Shown: positions 22,168-30,693, counted from the first letter of the stretch. The stretch: 64,000 nucleotides of DNA from Gammaproteobacteria bacterium (GCA_016874295.1 VGUH01000005.1:1-64000), one strand, 5' to 3'. Translations and numbers: made by a program. The notes: generated by a model from the letters alone, not told the origin.

Positions 22168-23381
22168 TGGCTGCCTACGAGTACACCGCCCTCGACGCGG
22201 GTGGCCGCGAACTCAAGGGGGTGCTGGAAGGCGACAGCGCGCGGCAGGTGCGCCAGCTGCTGCGCGATCAGTCCCTGTTGCCGTTCCAGGTCACGGAAGT
22301 CAGCGACAAGGAGGCGCCGCGCTCGCTGTCCTTTTCCGTCGGCAACCGTATCGGCACCGCCGATCTCGCACTCCTGACCCGGCAGCTCGCGACCCTGGTG
22401 CGCTCCGGCATCCCGCTCGAGGAGGCGCTGCTCGCGGTCTCCCAGCAGAGTGAAAAAGCCCGCGTGCGCAGCGTCGTCGCCGGAGTTCGCGCGCGGGTCA
22501 TGGAGGGCCGAACGCTGGCCGAGGGCCTGGCGGCCTTCCCGACGGTTTTCCCGGAAATCTACCGTGCGACGGTTTCGGCCGGCGAGCAGTCCGGCCATCT
22601 CGACGCCGTGCTCGAACGCATGGCGGACTACACCGAGAACCGCCAGGTCCTGCAGCAGAAGATCAGGAACGCGATGATCTATCCCGTGCTGTTGACGATC
22701 GTCTGCCTCGGCATCGTGGGTCTCCTGCTCGGCTACGTCGTGCCCGAGGTGGTGCGCGTGTTCGAGGCGGGCGAGCGGCAGTTGCCGATCCTGACACGCA
22801 TGCTGATCGCGGCCTCGGATTTCCTGCGCGCCTGGTGGTGGGTGCTGCTGCTCGTCGCCATTGCGGCGGCCTGGGGTTTCCGCCGCTGGGTCAGCGACCC
22901 GGCTGCGCGGCTGAGCTACGACTCGTTCAAGCTCCGCCTGCCGCTCGTCGGCCGCATCACGCGCGGCAACAATGCGGCTCGCTTCGCCCGGACCTTCTCG
23001 ATCCTTTCCGCGAGCGCGGTTCCGGTCCTGGAGGCGCTCAGGATCGCGGCCGAGGTGGTCACCAACACGACCATGCGCCGCGCGGTCCAGGATGCCGCCG
23101 TCCGGGTGCGCGAGGGTGCTCCGATCGCCCGCTCGCTCGGCGCCAGCAAGCTGTTCCCGCCGATGCTCGTCCACCTCATCGCGAGCGGCGAGACGAGCGG
23201 CGAACTGGAGGCGATGCTGGAACGGGCGGCCGACAACCAGGAACGCGAACTCGACGGCGTGGTCAATACCGCGGTCGGGATCCTGGGACCGGTGATGATC
23301 CTGCTGATGGGCGGCTTCGTTTTCGTGATCGTCATCGCGCTTCTGCTGCCGATTTTCCAGCTCAACCAGTTGGTGGGCTGA
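22167..23381 (+). CDS. gspF: Type II secretion inner-membrane platform protein GspF
   Basis: Polytopic platform protein that contacts GspE. It is 404 aa with the N-terminal AAYEYTALDAGGRELKGVLEGD typical of the family (residues 2-23), two repeated GspF domains (about 70-195 and 270-395) and membrane segments near 170-190, 220-240 and 375-395. ATG 22167 overlaps the gspE stop by one base (TGATG); a GTG one codon earlier is the alternative. No gspG-N genes follow, so the pseudopilins and the GspL/M proteins must be encoded elsewhere if the system works. Confidence 0.94.
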   Translation: MAAYEYTALDAGGRELKGVLEGDSARQVRQLLRDQSLLPFQVTEVSDKEAPRSLSFSVGNRIGTADLALLTRQLATLVRSGIPLEEALLAVSQQSEKARVRSVVAGVRARVMEGRTLAEGLAAFPTVFPEIYRATVSAGEQSGHLDAVLERMADYTENRQVLQQKIRNAMIYPVLLTIVCLGIVGLLLGYVVPEVVRVFEAGERQLPILTRMLIAASDFLRAWWWVLLLVAIAAAWGFRRWVSDPAARLSYDSFKLRLPLVGRITRGNNAARFARTFSILSASAVPVLEALRIAAEVVTNTTMRRAVQDAAVRVREGAPIARSLGASKLFPPMLVHLIASGETSGELEAMLERAADNQERELDGVVNTAVGILGPVMILLMGGFVFVIVIALLLPIFQLNQLVG

Positions 23382-23445
23382 GACCCCTTGCAGCGGAAGC
23401 CTGCGCGCCTTATAAGTCGGCCCGCAGTGACCCCGGACTGGTCGC

Positions 23446-23736
23446 ATGAGCGAAAAGCCGAAGGACGAGTTCGAAGACGAGGAAGCTGACGAACTCGAGG
23501 AGGCCGAAGAGGACCTCAACGTCGATCAGCTGATGCGGGATTTCGATACCCGCAAGCGCCGCGGTGCCCGGAGCCAGGCGGCGGAACCCGCCTGGCGCAA
23601 GCTCGAGCGGATGCGCGAAGAGAAACGCACGGCCGGCCTGCTGTCCGATTTCGAGGACTACGAAGTCGACGAAGGAGCGGACGGGGGCTCGGCCTGCAAG
23701 GCGTGGCGTGCGCCGGCTTCGCGTCGCCGTCAGTAG
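23446..23736 (+). CDS. Small acidic hypothetical protein
   Basis: 96 aa, not recognised. The first 30 residues are almost all Glu/Asp (EDEEADELEEAEEDLN), the middle is basic and helical (TRKRRG..., WRKLERMREEKRTAGLL), and a DFEDYEVDE motif follows. The acidic then Arg/Lys-rich helix pattern with a D-x-x-D-Y motif occurs in small gammaproteobacterial proteins of unknown role. There is no signal peptide or membrane segment. It lies 64 bases after gspF and ends just before a long palindrome. It may be the last gene of the gsp operon. Confidence 0.6.
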   Translation: MSEKPKDEFEDEEADELEEAEEDLNVDQLMRDFDTRKRRGARSQAAEPAWRKLERMREEKRTAGLLSDFEDYEVDEGADGGSACKAWRAPASRRRQ

Positions 23737-23756
23737 ATACCGCGAAGGACCTGATT

Positions 23757-23821
23757 GGTGCCGGGTCGTACTTATCGCACTTATTGCGGAGCAATAAGTG
23801 CGATAAGTACGACCCGGCACC
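23757..23821. repeat. Long palindromic repeat, copy 1
   Basis: 65 nt: two perfect 31-nt arms (23757-23787 and 23791-23821) around a 3-nt loop GGA. The arm begins GGTGCCGGGTCGTACTTATC and ends CGCACTTATTGC. It lies between the ends of two convergent genes. Same family as 37765-37829 and 53793-53874. No T tract follows either arm. Confidence 0.95.
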
Positions 23822-23831
23822 GTTTACCCGT

Positions 23832-26800
23832 TTACCGAAAACTCCTCGCCTTTGTCGTGAGACTCCCCAGCAGCGCCGAGCGGTCTTCGAGGGCGTCGAC
23901 CACGACGTGCCGCACCTCTCCCTCGCGCTGCAGCCGCCCGCGGACGCCGAGTAGCCGCGCGCCCAGCATCGCCCTGCGGTGCGCGTCCGCGATCCGGCTC
24001 CACACCACCAGGTTCACGTAGCCCGTCTCGTCCTCCAGCGTCACGAAGATCACCCCGCCGGCACTGCCCGGGCGCTGGCGCGTGACGACGATGCCGCCGG
24101 TACGCACCGGGGCACCGTCCGGAAGCTGCGCTACCTCCGCGGCCGTGACCCAGCCATCCCGCTCGAGCACGGGCCGCACGAGCGCGAGCGGATGCCGCCC
24201 CAGTGTGAACCCGAGCGTGCGGTAGTCCGCGACGATGTCCTCGCCCTCACCCGGCACCGGCAGGAGCGGCACGCCCTCCTCGCGCTCCTCGCCCGGCAGG
24301 AGCGGCAACGCCGATTCGACGCCCAGCACCGCCCAGCCGGCGCGGTGGCGGTTCCCGGCAAGACCTGCCAGCGCCCCCGCGGCGGCGAGCGCGGCGAGGT
24401 CGCGCCGGCCGAGGCCAGCCCGCCGCGCGAGCTCGGCCACCCGCCGGAAAACCTCCCCCGTGCGGGCGGTGACGATGCGCTCCGCGGCCTCGCGCGCGAG
24501 CCCTCTCACGCGGTCGAGGCCGAGCCGCAGCGCGACGCCGTCGTCCGCGGGCAGCAGCGTCGATTCGGCCGCGCTCAGGTTGACGTCCACCGGCAGCACG
24601 GCGACGCCGTGCTCGCGCGCGTCGCGCAGGAGCTGCGCCGGCGCGTAGAAGCCCATGGGCTGGCTGTTGAGCAGCGCGCAGCAGAAAGCGGCCGGCTCGT
24701 GGTGCTTGAGCCAGGCGGAGACGTAGACGAGCAGCGCGAAGCTCGCGGCGTGAGCCTCGGGGAAGCCATAGTCGCCGAACCCGAGGATCTGCCGGAAGAT
24801 CCGGTCCGCGAACTCCTCGCCGTAGCCGTTCGCGCACAGGCCGTTCTTCAGCTTGGCCTCAAACGGCTCGAGCCCGCCGCGGCGCTTCCAGGCCGCCATC
24901 GCGCGCCGGAGCGCGTCGGCCTCGCCCGGCGTGAAGCCCGCCGCGGCGATCGCGAGCTGCATCACCTGCTCCTGGAAGATCGGCACGCCGAGCGTGCGCG
25001 CGAGCACCTGCTCGACCTCCGGGCCCGGGTAGTCAACCGCCTCCTCCCCGTTCCGCCGCCGCAGGTACGGGTGCACCATCTGGCCCTGGATCGGGCCGGG
25101 CCGCACGATCGCGACTTCGATGACGAGGTCGTAATAGCACTTCGGGCGGAGCCTCGGCAGCATCGCCATCTGCGCGCGCGACTCGATCTGGAACACGCCG
25201 ATCGTGTCGGCGCGGCAGATCATCTCGTAAACCGCCGGATCCTCGGCCGGGACGTCCGGCAGGCGGAACTCGCGCCCGCGCCGCGCCGAGACGAGCGCGA
25301 GCGCGCGGCGGATCGCCGTCAGCATGCCGAGGCCGAGGACGTCCACCTTGAGGAGCCCGAGCTCGTCGAGGTCGTCCTTGTCCCACTGGATGACCGTGCG
25401 CTCCGGCATCGCCGCATTCTCGACCGGCACGAGTTCCTCGAGCGGCCCGCGCGAGATCACGAAGCCGCCGGTGTGCTGCGACAGGTGACGCGGGAAACCG
25501 ACCAACTCGCGCGTGAGCGCGAGCACCCGCGTGATCAGCGGACTTCGCGTGTCGAAGCCCGCCTCCTCGATCCGCGAGTCCTCGGATTCGTGCCCGTCCC
25601 ACCACTGCATCGCCTGCGCGAGGCGCTCCACCTGGGCCGTATCCAGGCCGAGCGCCTTGCCGACGTCGCGCACCGCGCTCTTCGGCCGGTAGCAGATCAC
25701 CGTGGCCGTGAGCGCGGCGCGCCCGCGGCCGTACTTCGCGTAGAGGTACTGGATGACCTCCTCGCGCCGCTCGTGCTCGAAGTCCACATCGATGTCGGGC
25801 GGTTCGTTGCGGTCGCGCGAGATGAAACGCTCGAACAGCATGGACATGCGCGCCGGGTCCACCTCGGTGATGCCGAGTGCGTAGCAGGCCGCGGAATTCG
25901 CGGCCGAGCCGCGTCCCTGGCACAGGATGCCGCGGCCGCGCGCGAACTCGACCAGGTCGTGCACGGTCAGGAAGTAGCGCTCGTAGCCAAGCTCCGCCAC
26001 CAGCGCGAGCTCGCGCTCGATGAGGGCCTGCACCCCAGCGGGAACGCCGCCCGGCCAGCGCCGCACGGCGCCCGCCGCCACCAGCCGGCGCAGCTGCGCC
26101 TCCGGTGTCGTACCGACGGGCACGATTTCCTCCGGGTACTCGTAGCGGAGCTCGTCGAGCGAGAAGCGGCAGCGCTCCGCGACCTCCCGCGTCGCATCGA
26201 GGAGCGCACGCGGGTACAGCGCCTCGAGCCGCGTGACCGGCCGCAGGCATCGCTCGCCGTTCGGGAACAGCGCCGCGCCCGCGCGCGCGACCGGGATCCC
26301 GAGGCGCACGGCGGTCACGAGGTCCTGCAGGGCGCGGCGCCGGCGCTGGTGCATGTGCACGTCGCCGGCCGCGACTGCGGGCAGCCCGAGTTCGCGCGCG
26401 AGGACCGTGAGGCGCTCGAGCCGCTCGCGGTCGGCGCCCGAAGCGGTGAGCTCGACCGCGACCCAGAGGCGGCCCGCGAAGCGCTCACGCAGCCACTCGC
26501 CCTCACCGGTCGCAGGCTCGGCAGCAGGCAGCCACAGGGCGAGGCAATCGGGTAGGCCCGCGTCGAGGTCGGCGCGCGTGAGCCGGTACTGCCCCTTCGG
26601 CGCAGCACGCCGCCCCTGCGTGATGAGCCGAGCGAGCGCGCCGTAACCTGCCCGGTTCTCGGCGAGTACAACGAGCGCCGGACCGTCCGCAAGCCAGAGC
26701 TCGCTGCCGACCACGAGGGGCAGGCCCGCCTCGCGCGCGGCGACGTGGGCACGCACCACGCCCGCGAGCGAGCACTCGTCGGTCAGCGCGAGGGCGCTAT

Positions 26801-26897
26801 AGCCGAGTTCCCTCGCACGTTTGACGAGTTCCCCGGGATGCGAGGCGCCGCGCAGGAACGTGAAATTGCTGACGCAATGCAGTTCCGCATACGACAT
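23832..26897 (-). CDS. dnaE2: Error-prone DNA polymerase DnaE2
   Basis: Alpha-type polymerase that carries out SOS mutagenic bypass with ImuA and ImuB. It is 1021 aa: PHP domain (about 1-270, YAELHCVSNFTFLRGASHP start), polymerase core with catalytic Asp residues in PPDIDVDFEHERREEV, a conserved QHTGGFVIS, the fingers and helix-hairpin-helix part, and a C-terminal OB domain (GGVIFVTLEDETGYVNLVVW). It is shorter than replicative DnaE and lacks its tau-binding tail. It is the last gene of the lexA-imuA-imuB-dnaE2 unit, separated from imuB by 164 bases that carry a 59-nt repeat. Confidence 0.96.
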   Translation of the reverse strand: MSYAELHCVSNFTFLRGASHPGELVKRARELGYSALALTDECSLAGVVRAHVAAREAGLPLVVGSELWLADGPALVVLAENRAGYGALARLITQGRRAAPKGQYRLTRADLDAGLPDCLALWLPAAEPATGEGEWLRERFAGRLWVAVELTASGADRERLERLTVLARELGLPAVAAGDVHMHQRRRRALQDLVTAVRLGIPVARAGAALFPNGERCLRPVTRLEALYPRALLDATREVAERCRFSLDELRYEYPEEIVPVGTTPEAQLRRLVAAGAVRRWPGGVPAGVQALIERELALVAELGYERYFLTVHDLVEFARGRGILCQGRGSAANSAACYALGITEVDPARMSMLFERFISRDRNEPPDIDVDFEHERREEVIQYLYAKYGRGRAALTATVICYRPKSAVRDVGKALGLDTAQVERLAQAMQWWDGHESEDSRIEEAGFDTRSPLITRVLALTRELVGFPRHLSQHTGGFVISRGPLEELVPVENAAMPERTVIQWDKDDLDELGLLKVDVLGLGMLTAIRRALALVSARRGREFRLPDVPAEDPAVYEMICRADTIGVFQIESRAQMAMLPRLRPKCYYDLVIEVAIVRPGPIQGQMVHPYLRRRNGEEAVDYPGPEVEQVLARTLGVPIFQEQVMQLAIAAAGFTPGEADALRRAMAAWKRRGGLEPFEAKLKNGLCANGYGEEFADRIFRQILGFGDYGFPEAHAASFALLVYVSAWLKHHEPAAFCCALLNSQPMGFYAPAQLLRDAREHGVAVLPVDVNLSAAESTLLPADDGVALRLGLDRVRGLAREAAERIVTARTGEVFRRVAELARRAGLGRRDLAALAAAGALAGLAGNRHRAGWAVLGVESALPLLPGEEREEGVPLLPVPGEGEDIVADYRTLGFTLGRHPLALVRPVLERDGWVTAAEVAQLPDGAPVRTGGIVVTRQRPGSAGGVIFVTLEDETGYVNLVVWSRIADAHRRAMLGARLLGVRGRLQREGEVRHVVVDALEDRSALLGSLTTKARSFR

Positions 26898-26931
26898 CGC
26901 GGCCGAGTCGCGTCAGCCGCGCTCGCGTTGC

Positions 26932-26996
26932 GCGGCCGGGACTCCGCCCGCTCGCTCCGCCGGAACTTCAGTCGCTCGCTCGCGGGTCCCGGCCGC
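26932..26996. repeat. Second repeat family, copy 1, between imuB and dnaE2
   Basis: An 11-bp inverted repeat (GCGGCCGGGAC at 26932-26942, GTCCCGGCCGC at 26986-26996) encloses GC-rich sequence with two CGCTCGCTC tracts. Positions 26938-26996 match 29962-30020 at 56 of 59 bases. Nothing else is seen in the 164-nt gap, including no LexA box. Confidence 0.85.
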
Positions 26997-27061
26997 ACGC
27001 GAGCGCGCTGGCGCCGCTCCGGCGCGCGCCTGAAGCGACACAGCACCGATACGAGCGCCGC

Positions 27062-28594
27062 TCATCCGAAAACGCCGTGGAGAAACCAACGTTGGCCCGG
27101 CGGGCGCTCGCGGAAAATCCAGAGGCGCACGCCCGCGCGGGAAAGCGCGACGTAATAGTCGCGGCGGACGTCGTGCCCGTCCCACCAGCCGGTCTCGATC
27201 CGCTCGGGACCGGTGACGAGCGTGCCGTCCCAGCCGTCGAGCGGCTGGGGCTCCGCGAGCATCCACAACGGGCGTGCCGTGCGCGCGGTGGGCCGGGGCA
27301 CTGGCAGCCCATCTGCGAGCCCCGGCTCCGCGATCCGGAAGGCGCGCTCGGGGCGGTGCTCCGCGACCGGCTGCACGCTGAACACCGCGTCGTGCCCGAA
27401 CCGGGCGCGCAGAAGATCGAGCAGGCGCGCCGTCGCTTCCGGGTCCGCGCCGCGGCCGCGCTCGAAGAGCTCCGGGTCGCGGATGCGAAGCGGCAGCAGT
27501 ACGCCGGAACGCAGCCGGAGCGCGTCCACCGGTGACTCCAGCCGGCAGCGTCCGAGCCGCTCGCGCAGCAGCAGGCGCAATCCGGCCGCGTCCCCCGCCA
27601 TGCGTGCGAGCGCGAGCGAAAGCCGCGTCGGCGCACGCGCGCGATGCAGGAGATCCACGCGCAGCAGACGGATGCCGGAGGCGCGGGCGTTCAGGAACGC
27701 CCCCAGCCGGGCGAGCCCGTGCTCCAGGGCCGGCTCGAGCAGCGCCGCATCCTCCGCCGCCGCGGGCAACTCGACGCGCTCGTCGAACCGCTCCGGTACG
27801 ACGTACCGCCGGCGCGGCGCCGGGCGGCGGCCGAATCCCTCGTCGAGCTCATCGAGCAGCCGCGGACCAAAGCGCGCGGCGAACCTGGTGCGCGGCAGCC
27901 GGACGAGATCCGCGACGCTCGCGATGCCGAGCCCGGCGAGGGTCGCGACCGTGTCTTCCGGCCAGTGCAGGCAGGCGAGTGGCAGCCGCGCCGCGAGGCC
28001 CGGGAGCGCGTCCGTGCGCGTCACCGTCGTCGCGAGGCCCGCGCGCGCGAGCCAGAGCGCCGCGCGCGGCATCGGCGCCAGCGCGATCGAGGCCGTGAGG
28101 CCGTGCGCGGAGAGCCCGGCGAGCGTGCGCCGCACGAGAGCCGTGGCGCCGCCGAAGAGATCGAGACTGCCGCGCACTTCCGCGAGCACGGCCCCGGGCG
28201 GCTCGAGGCTCACGACGGGCGTGAACTGCAGCGCCCAGCGTCCCAGACGGCCGAGCAGCGCCGCCTCCGCAGCGGGCCGGCGCTCTTCCACCCTGAGGCC
28301 CGGTACCCGCGCGAGCGCGGCATTCAATCCCATCCCGGGCGCGATGCCCTGGCGCGCGGCGCGCTCGTTGCAGGCGACCACTGTGCGGCGGGGATCGTCG
28401 GGCGCGGTAACGACCACGGCCGCGCGCCCCTGACAGGCTCTCGGCAGCAGGGCGTCGAGCGGCAGACTCGGAAAGTGCGCGGCGAGCCAGAGCGCTCCCT
28501 TGCCCGGCTCCGCCAGCGCATTCGGCGCGGGCAGCGGCACGAGCCGACGGCTGGCCGCTGCCGGCACGATCGGGGCCGGACGTGGTTCGAACAT
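27062..28594 (-). CDS. imuB: ImuB, Y-family polymerase-like mutagenesis protein
   Basis: Accessory factor that links DnaE2 to the beta clamp and has no polymerase activity of its own. It is 510 aa from ATG 28594 (a GTG at 28630 is the alternative). The fold follows DinB: fingers and palm at the start (LWLAAHFPSLPLDALL), VVACNERAARQGIAPGM, HhH (LAGLGIASVADLVRLP) and little finger. The metal-binding acids of active Y polymerases are missing: the first DxD region reads AAHFPSLP and the SxDE region reads SLEPPGAVLAEV. This is normal for ImuB. The C-terminal half (about 300-510) is the ImuB-specific tail. Confidence 0.93.
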   Translation of the reverse strand: MFEPRPAPIVPAAASRRLVPLPAPNALAEPGKGALWLAAHFPSLPLDALLPRACQGRAAVVVTAPDDPRRTVVACNERAARQGIAPGMGLNAALARVPGLRVEERRPAAEAALLGRLGRWALQFTPVVSLEPPGAVLAEVRGSLDLFGGATALVRRTLAGLSAHGLTASIALAPMPRAALWLARAGLATTVTRTDALPGLAARLPLACLHWPEDTVATLAGLGIASVADLVRLPRTRFAARFGPRLLDELDEGFGRRPAPRRRYVVPERFDERVELPAAAEDAALLEPALEHGLARLGAFLNARASGIRLLRVDLLHRARAPTRLSLALARMAGDAAGLRLLLRERLGRCRLESPVDALRLRSGVLLPLRIRDPELFERGRGADPEATARLLDLLRARFGHDAVFSVQPVAEHRPERAFRIAEPGLADGLPVPRPTARTARPLWMLAEPQPLDGWDGTLVTGPERIETGWWDGHDVRRDYYVALSRAGVRLWIFRERPPGQRWFLHGVFG

Positions 28595-28604
28595 CCGGAG
28601 CGCC

Positions 28605-29228
28605 TCAGTGTATGGGCAGCCGCTCGACACGCGCCGGCGCGCCGCCGCGGCTTTTCAGGATCTCGACGTCGAGGCCGAAGTCCCGCGCGGCGAGCACGAG
28701 CCGGAGCGCGGCCGGCGAGCCGTCGCCGCGATGCGTGGCAGGCCGCAGCAGGAAGGCCGGTGTGCGGCCTTCCTCCGCCGCGAGCTTCAGGCGGCGCAGC
28801 GCCGTGCCATCGACGGTGCCAGCCCAGCCGAGCACCGCGGCGCAGGCGCCGGACCGCAGCGCCTGCTCCATCGCCCAGAGCCGGTCGGGCCCGGCGCGCG
28901 GGCGGACCACCAGCATGCGCGCGGGGTCAAGCCCGGCATCCGCGAGGGCCGGCGCGTACGGCAAGTGCGGCGGAGCGAGCCAGGCCACCCAGCGCGGCGC
29001 TGTACCCTCCACCATCGCCAGGCGTTTGAGCGCCGGCAGCAGCAGCCGGATCTCGCCGACGCCCGTGGCAGGCACCAGGAGCTCGATCAGCGTCGCGAGC
29101 GGCCAGCCGCCGCCCGGCAGGCGGGCGTCGAGGGCGCGAAAGCTGGTCGGCACGGTCTCGGGTACGCCCGCGCCTGCGCCACGCCAGAGCGCGGGGTGAC
29201 GCAGGAGCAGCTCCGCGACGCCGTTCAT
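28605..29228 (-). CDS. imuA: ImuA, RecA-like SOS mutagenesis protein
   Basis: 207 aa. RecA/SulA-related partner of ImuB in the DnaE2 mutasome. It has [20 protein letters not shown] near residue 40, where a Walker A would lie but is degenerate, and [25 protein letters not shown]-like and [18 protein letters not shown] blocks typical of ImuA. ATG 29228 overlaps the lexA stop (ATGA), so it is cotranslated with lexA. Control is by the LexA boxes upstream of lexA. Confidence 0.9.
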   Translation of the reverse strand: MNGVAELLLRHPALWRGAGAGVPETVPTSFRALDARLPGGGWPLATLIELLVPATGVGEIRLLLPALKRLAMVEGTAPRWVAWLAPPHLPYAPALADAGLDPARMLVVRPRAGPDRLWAMEQALRSGACAAVLGWAGTVDGTALRRLKLAAEEGRTPAFLLRPATHRGDGSPAALRLVLAARDFGLDVEILKSRGGAPARVERLPIH

Positions 29229-29848
29229 TGCATGACGTCTGCACGTCCGCGGCGCAGCACGCCGACCACCACGCCTTCGATCGTCATCGACTGCTTGCGC
29301 AGATCGACACGGATCGGCTCGAACTCCGGGTTCTCGGGCATGAGCCACACGACCGAGCCGTCCTGCTTGTAGCGCTTGACGGTCACTTCATTCTCGAGGC
29401 GCGCGACGATGATCTGGCGGTTGCGGACATCCGTCGAGCGGTGCACGGCGACGAGATCGCCGTCCAGGATCCCGACGTCGCGCATGCTCATGCCATTGAC
29501 CCGCAGCAGGTAGTGCGGCCGCGGACTGAACAACGCCGGGTCGATCTGGAAGCGGCCCTCGACGTGCTCCTCGGCGAGGATCGGGCGGCCGGCGGCCACG
29601 CGGCCGATGAGCGGCAGGCCGAACTGCTCGCGCAGCGCATCCTTCAGCACGATGCCGCGCGCGCTGCCCGCGATCAGCGTCAGCACGCCCTTGCGCTGCA
29701 GGGCGCGCAGGTGCTCCTCGGCGGCGTTGGCGGAACGGAAGCCGAGCGCCTCGGCGATTTCCGCGCGGGTCGGCGGCAGGCCGTTGGCAGCAATCGCATC
29801 CTGGATGAGCTCGAGGATCTGGCGTTGGCGGGGCGTGAGGTCCGACAT
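29225..29848 (-). CDS. lexA: SOS repressor LexA
   Basis: Repressor that cleaves itself when RecA filaments form. It is 207 aa: winged HTH (1-70, [22 protein letters not shown]), cleavage site Ala86-Gly87 in GRVAAGRP, catalytic Ser121 in NGMSMRD and Lys158 in EVTVKRYK. These are offset by two residues from E. coli (84/85, 119, 156). It is the first gene of an SOS operon and represses its own promoter through the boxes at 29856-29890. Confidence 0.98.
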   Translation of the reverse strand: MSDLTPRQRQILELIQDAIAANGLPPTRAEIAEALGFRSANAAEEHLRALQRKGVLTLIAGSARGIVLKDALREQFGLPLIGRVAAGRPILAEEHVEGRFQIDPALFSPRPHYLLRVNGMSMRDVGILDGDLVAVHRSTDVRNRQIIVARLENEVTVKRYKQDGSVVWLMPENPEFEPIRVDLRKQSMTIEGVVVGVLRRGRADVMQ

Positions 29849-29855
29849 GGCGCAC

Positions 29856-29871
29856 CTGTATGGATACCCAG
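29856..29871 (-). promoter_or_regulatory. LexA (SOS) box, proximal
   Basis: Read leftward CTGGGTATCCATACAG: the CTG-N10-CAG spacing of the gammaproteobacterial LexA site, with one imperfect half (CTGG for CTGT). It lies 8-23 bases before the lexA start codon. Confidence 0.75.
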
Positions 29872-29874
29872 TTG

Positions 29875-29890
29875 CTGTGAGTATATACAG
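29875..29890 (-). promoter_or_regulatory. LexA (SOS) box, distal
   Basis: Read leftward CTGTATATACTCACAG, matching CTGT-N8-ACAG exactly. It overlaps the -10 element of the lexA promoter, so bound LexA would block RNA polymerase. Confidence 0.88.
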
Positions 29891-29907
29891 TCAGTGCGCC
29901 TTGGCAA
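29880..29907 (-). promoter_or_regulatory. Sigma70 promoter of lexA-imuA-imuB-dnaE2
   Basis: Leftward -35 TTGCCA (29902-29907), 16-nt spacer and -10 TATACT (29880-29885). The -10 is inside the distal LexA box. Confidence 0.72.
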
Positions 29908-30311
29908 GCCCCGTCTGCAACTTCGATCGCGATTGTCGACCTGCGGAAACTCGGCGCGGACGGGACTCCGCTCGTTCGCTCCGCCGGAACTTCAGTCGCT
30001 CACTCGCGGGTCCCGGCCGCGAGTGCGTCGCCGCGCAACGCGGTCCCGGTCGTCAGCGGATGATCGCCGGGCGCCCACATCCACGACGCGATGCGGACGA
30101 AAAAGTCGCAACACGCATCGCCTGGTGTCGGACAAAGGGCGGTGCGATGCTGTCGCTCGACGGCGACAATCGAGCAGGAAGCTTTCACCTGCCGCGCCGA
30201 TACGTTACGATCCGCATCGCCACCGCGCAGGGAGGAAGGAAGGTCTGTCGGCGCCGTGCATCCGCGCAAGCGGCTCGTAACGTTCCATGCAACCTTGTGG
30301 AGAAAAATCTC
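29908..30311. other. Gene-free interval between lexA and the lipoprotein gene
   Basis: About 400 bases with no convincing coding frame. It holds the repeat at 29962-30020 and the leader of the lipoprotein gene. A weak promoter-like pair (TTTCAC near 30183, TACGAT 17 bases later) and a GGAG ribosome site just before 30312 were seen. No RNA gene was recognised. Confidence 0.5.
29962..30020. repeat. Second repeat family, copy 2, upstream of lexA
   Basis: 59 nt matching 26938-26996 with three transitions (C to T twice, G to A once), in the same orientation. It contains CCGCCGGAACTTCAGTCGCT unchanged. The outer inverted repeat of copy 1 is only partly kept here (GGGAC/GTCCC). Confidence 0.85.
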
Positions 30312-30623
30312 ATGACCAATATGCTGAAGGTGGGCGTCGCTACCGCCGTCATTGCCTTGGGCGCCGGCTGCACCGATCTGAAGCCCTTGCAGGCGGAAGT
30401 CGACTCGCTGAAGTCGCAGGTCGCCAAGCTGTCGGGTGACCTCGACGGCGTGAAGACCTCTGCGGACGGCGCAAGCCGTGCCGCGGCCGCCGCACAGCAG
30501 GCTGCCACCTCGGCGCAGAACACGGCCAATCAGGCTGCGTCTGCGGCGCAGGCGGCACAGCAGTGCTGCGATGCGAACAGCGAGAAGCTGAATCGCATGT
30601 TCGAAAAGTCGATGTCGAAGTAA
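30312..30623 (+). CDS. OprI/Lpp-like alanine-zipper lipoprotein with a Cys pair
   Basis: 103 aa outer-membrane lipoprotein. The signal peptide ends at Cys20 (ALGAGC), which would be acylated. Heptads follow (LQAEVDSLKSQVAKLSGDL), then an Ala-rich helix at about 54-83 like the trimeric alanine zipper of Pseudomonas OprI. The C-terminal KLNRMFEKSMSK ends in Lys, as in Lpp-type proteins that are tied to peptidoglycan. Unusually, Cys85-Cys86 sit just before that end. The L,D-transpeptidase gene next door could be the enzyme that attaches such a lipoprotein; this is inference. Confidence 0.88.
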   Translation: MTNMLKVGVATAVIALGAGCTDLKPLQAEVDSLKSQVAKLSGDLDGVKTSADGASRAAAAAQQAATSAQNTANQAASAAQAAQQCCDANSEKLNRMFEKSMSK

Positions 30624-30645
30624 TCGACGTCGTACGCGACAGAGG

Positions 30646-30676
30646 GCCCCGCGGTGGCGACACCGCGGGGCTTTTT
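30646..30676 (+). terminator. Rho-independent terminator after the lipoprotein gene
   Basis: An 11-bp perfect stem (GCCCCGCGGTG/CACCGCGGGGC), loop GCGA, then TTTTT at 30672-30676. Confidence 0.93.
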
Positions 30677-30693
30677 CGTTTCTCGGGGTACAG

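Noticed and set aside
23757-23821. Palindrome as a rho-independent terminator
   Set aside because: The stem is long and perfect, but no T run follows in either direction; the same holds for the other two copies.
23979-26555. 858-aa open frame on the plus strand opposite dnaE2
   Set aside because: Same reason: GC-driven antisense frame with no family motif.
27062-28594. imuB as an inactivated dinB because its catalytic acids are missing
   Set aside because: Loss of these residues is normal for ImuB, and the gene is in its standard cassette with a full-length frame.
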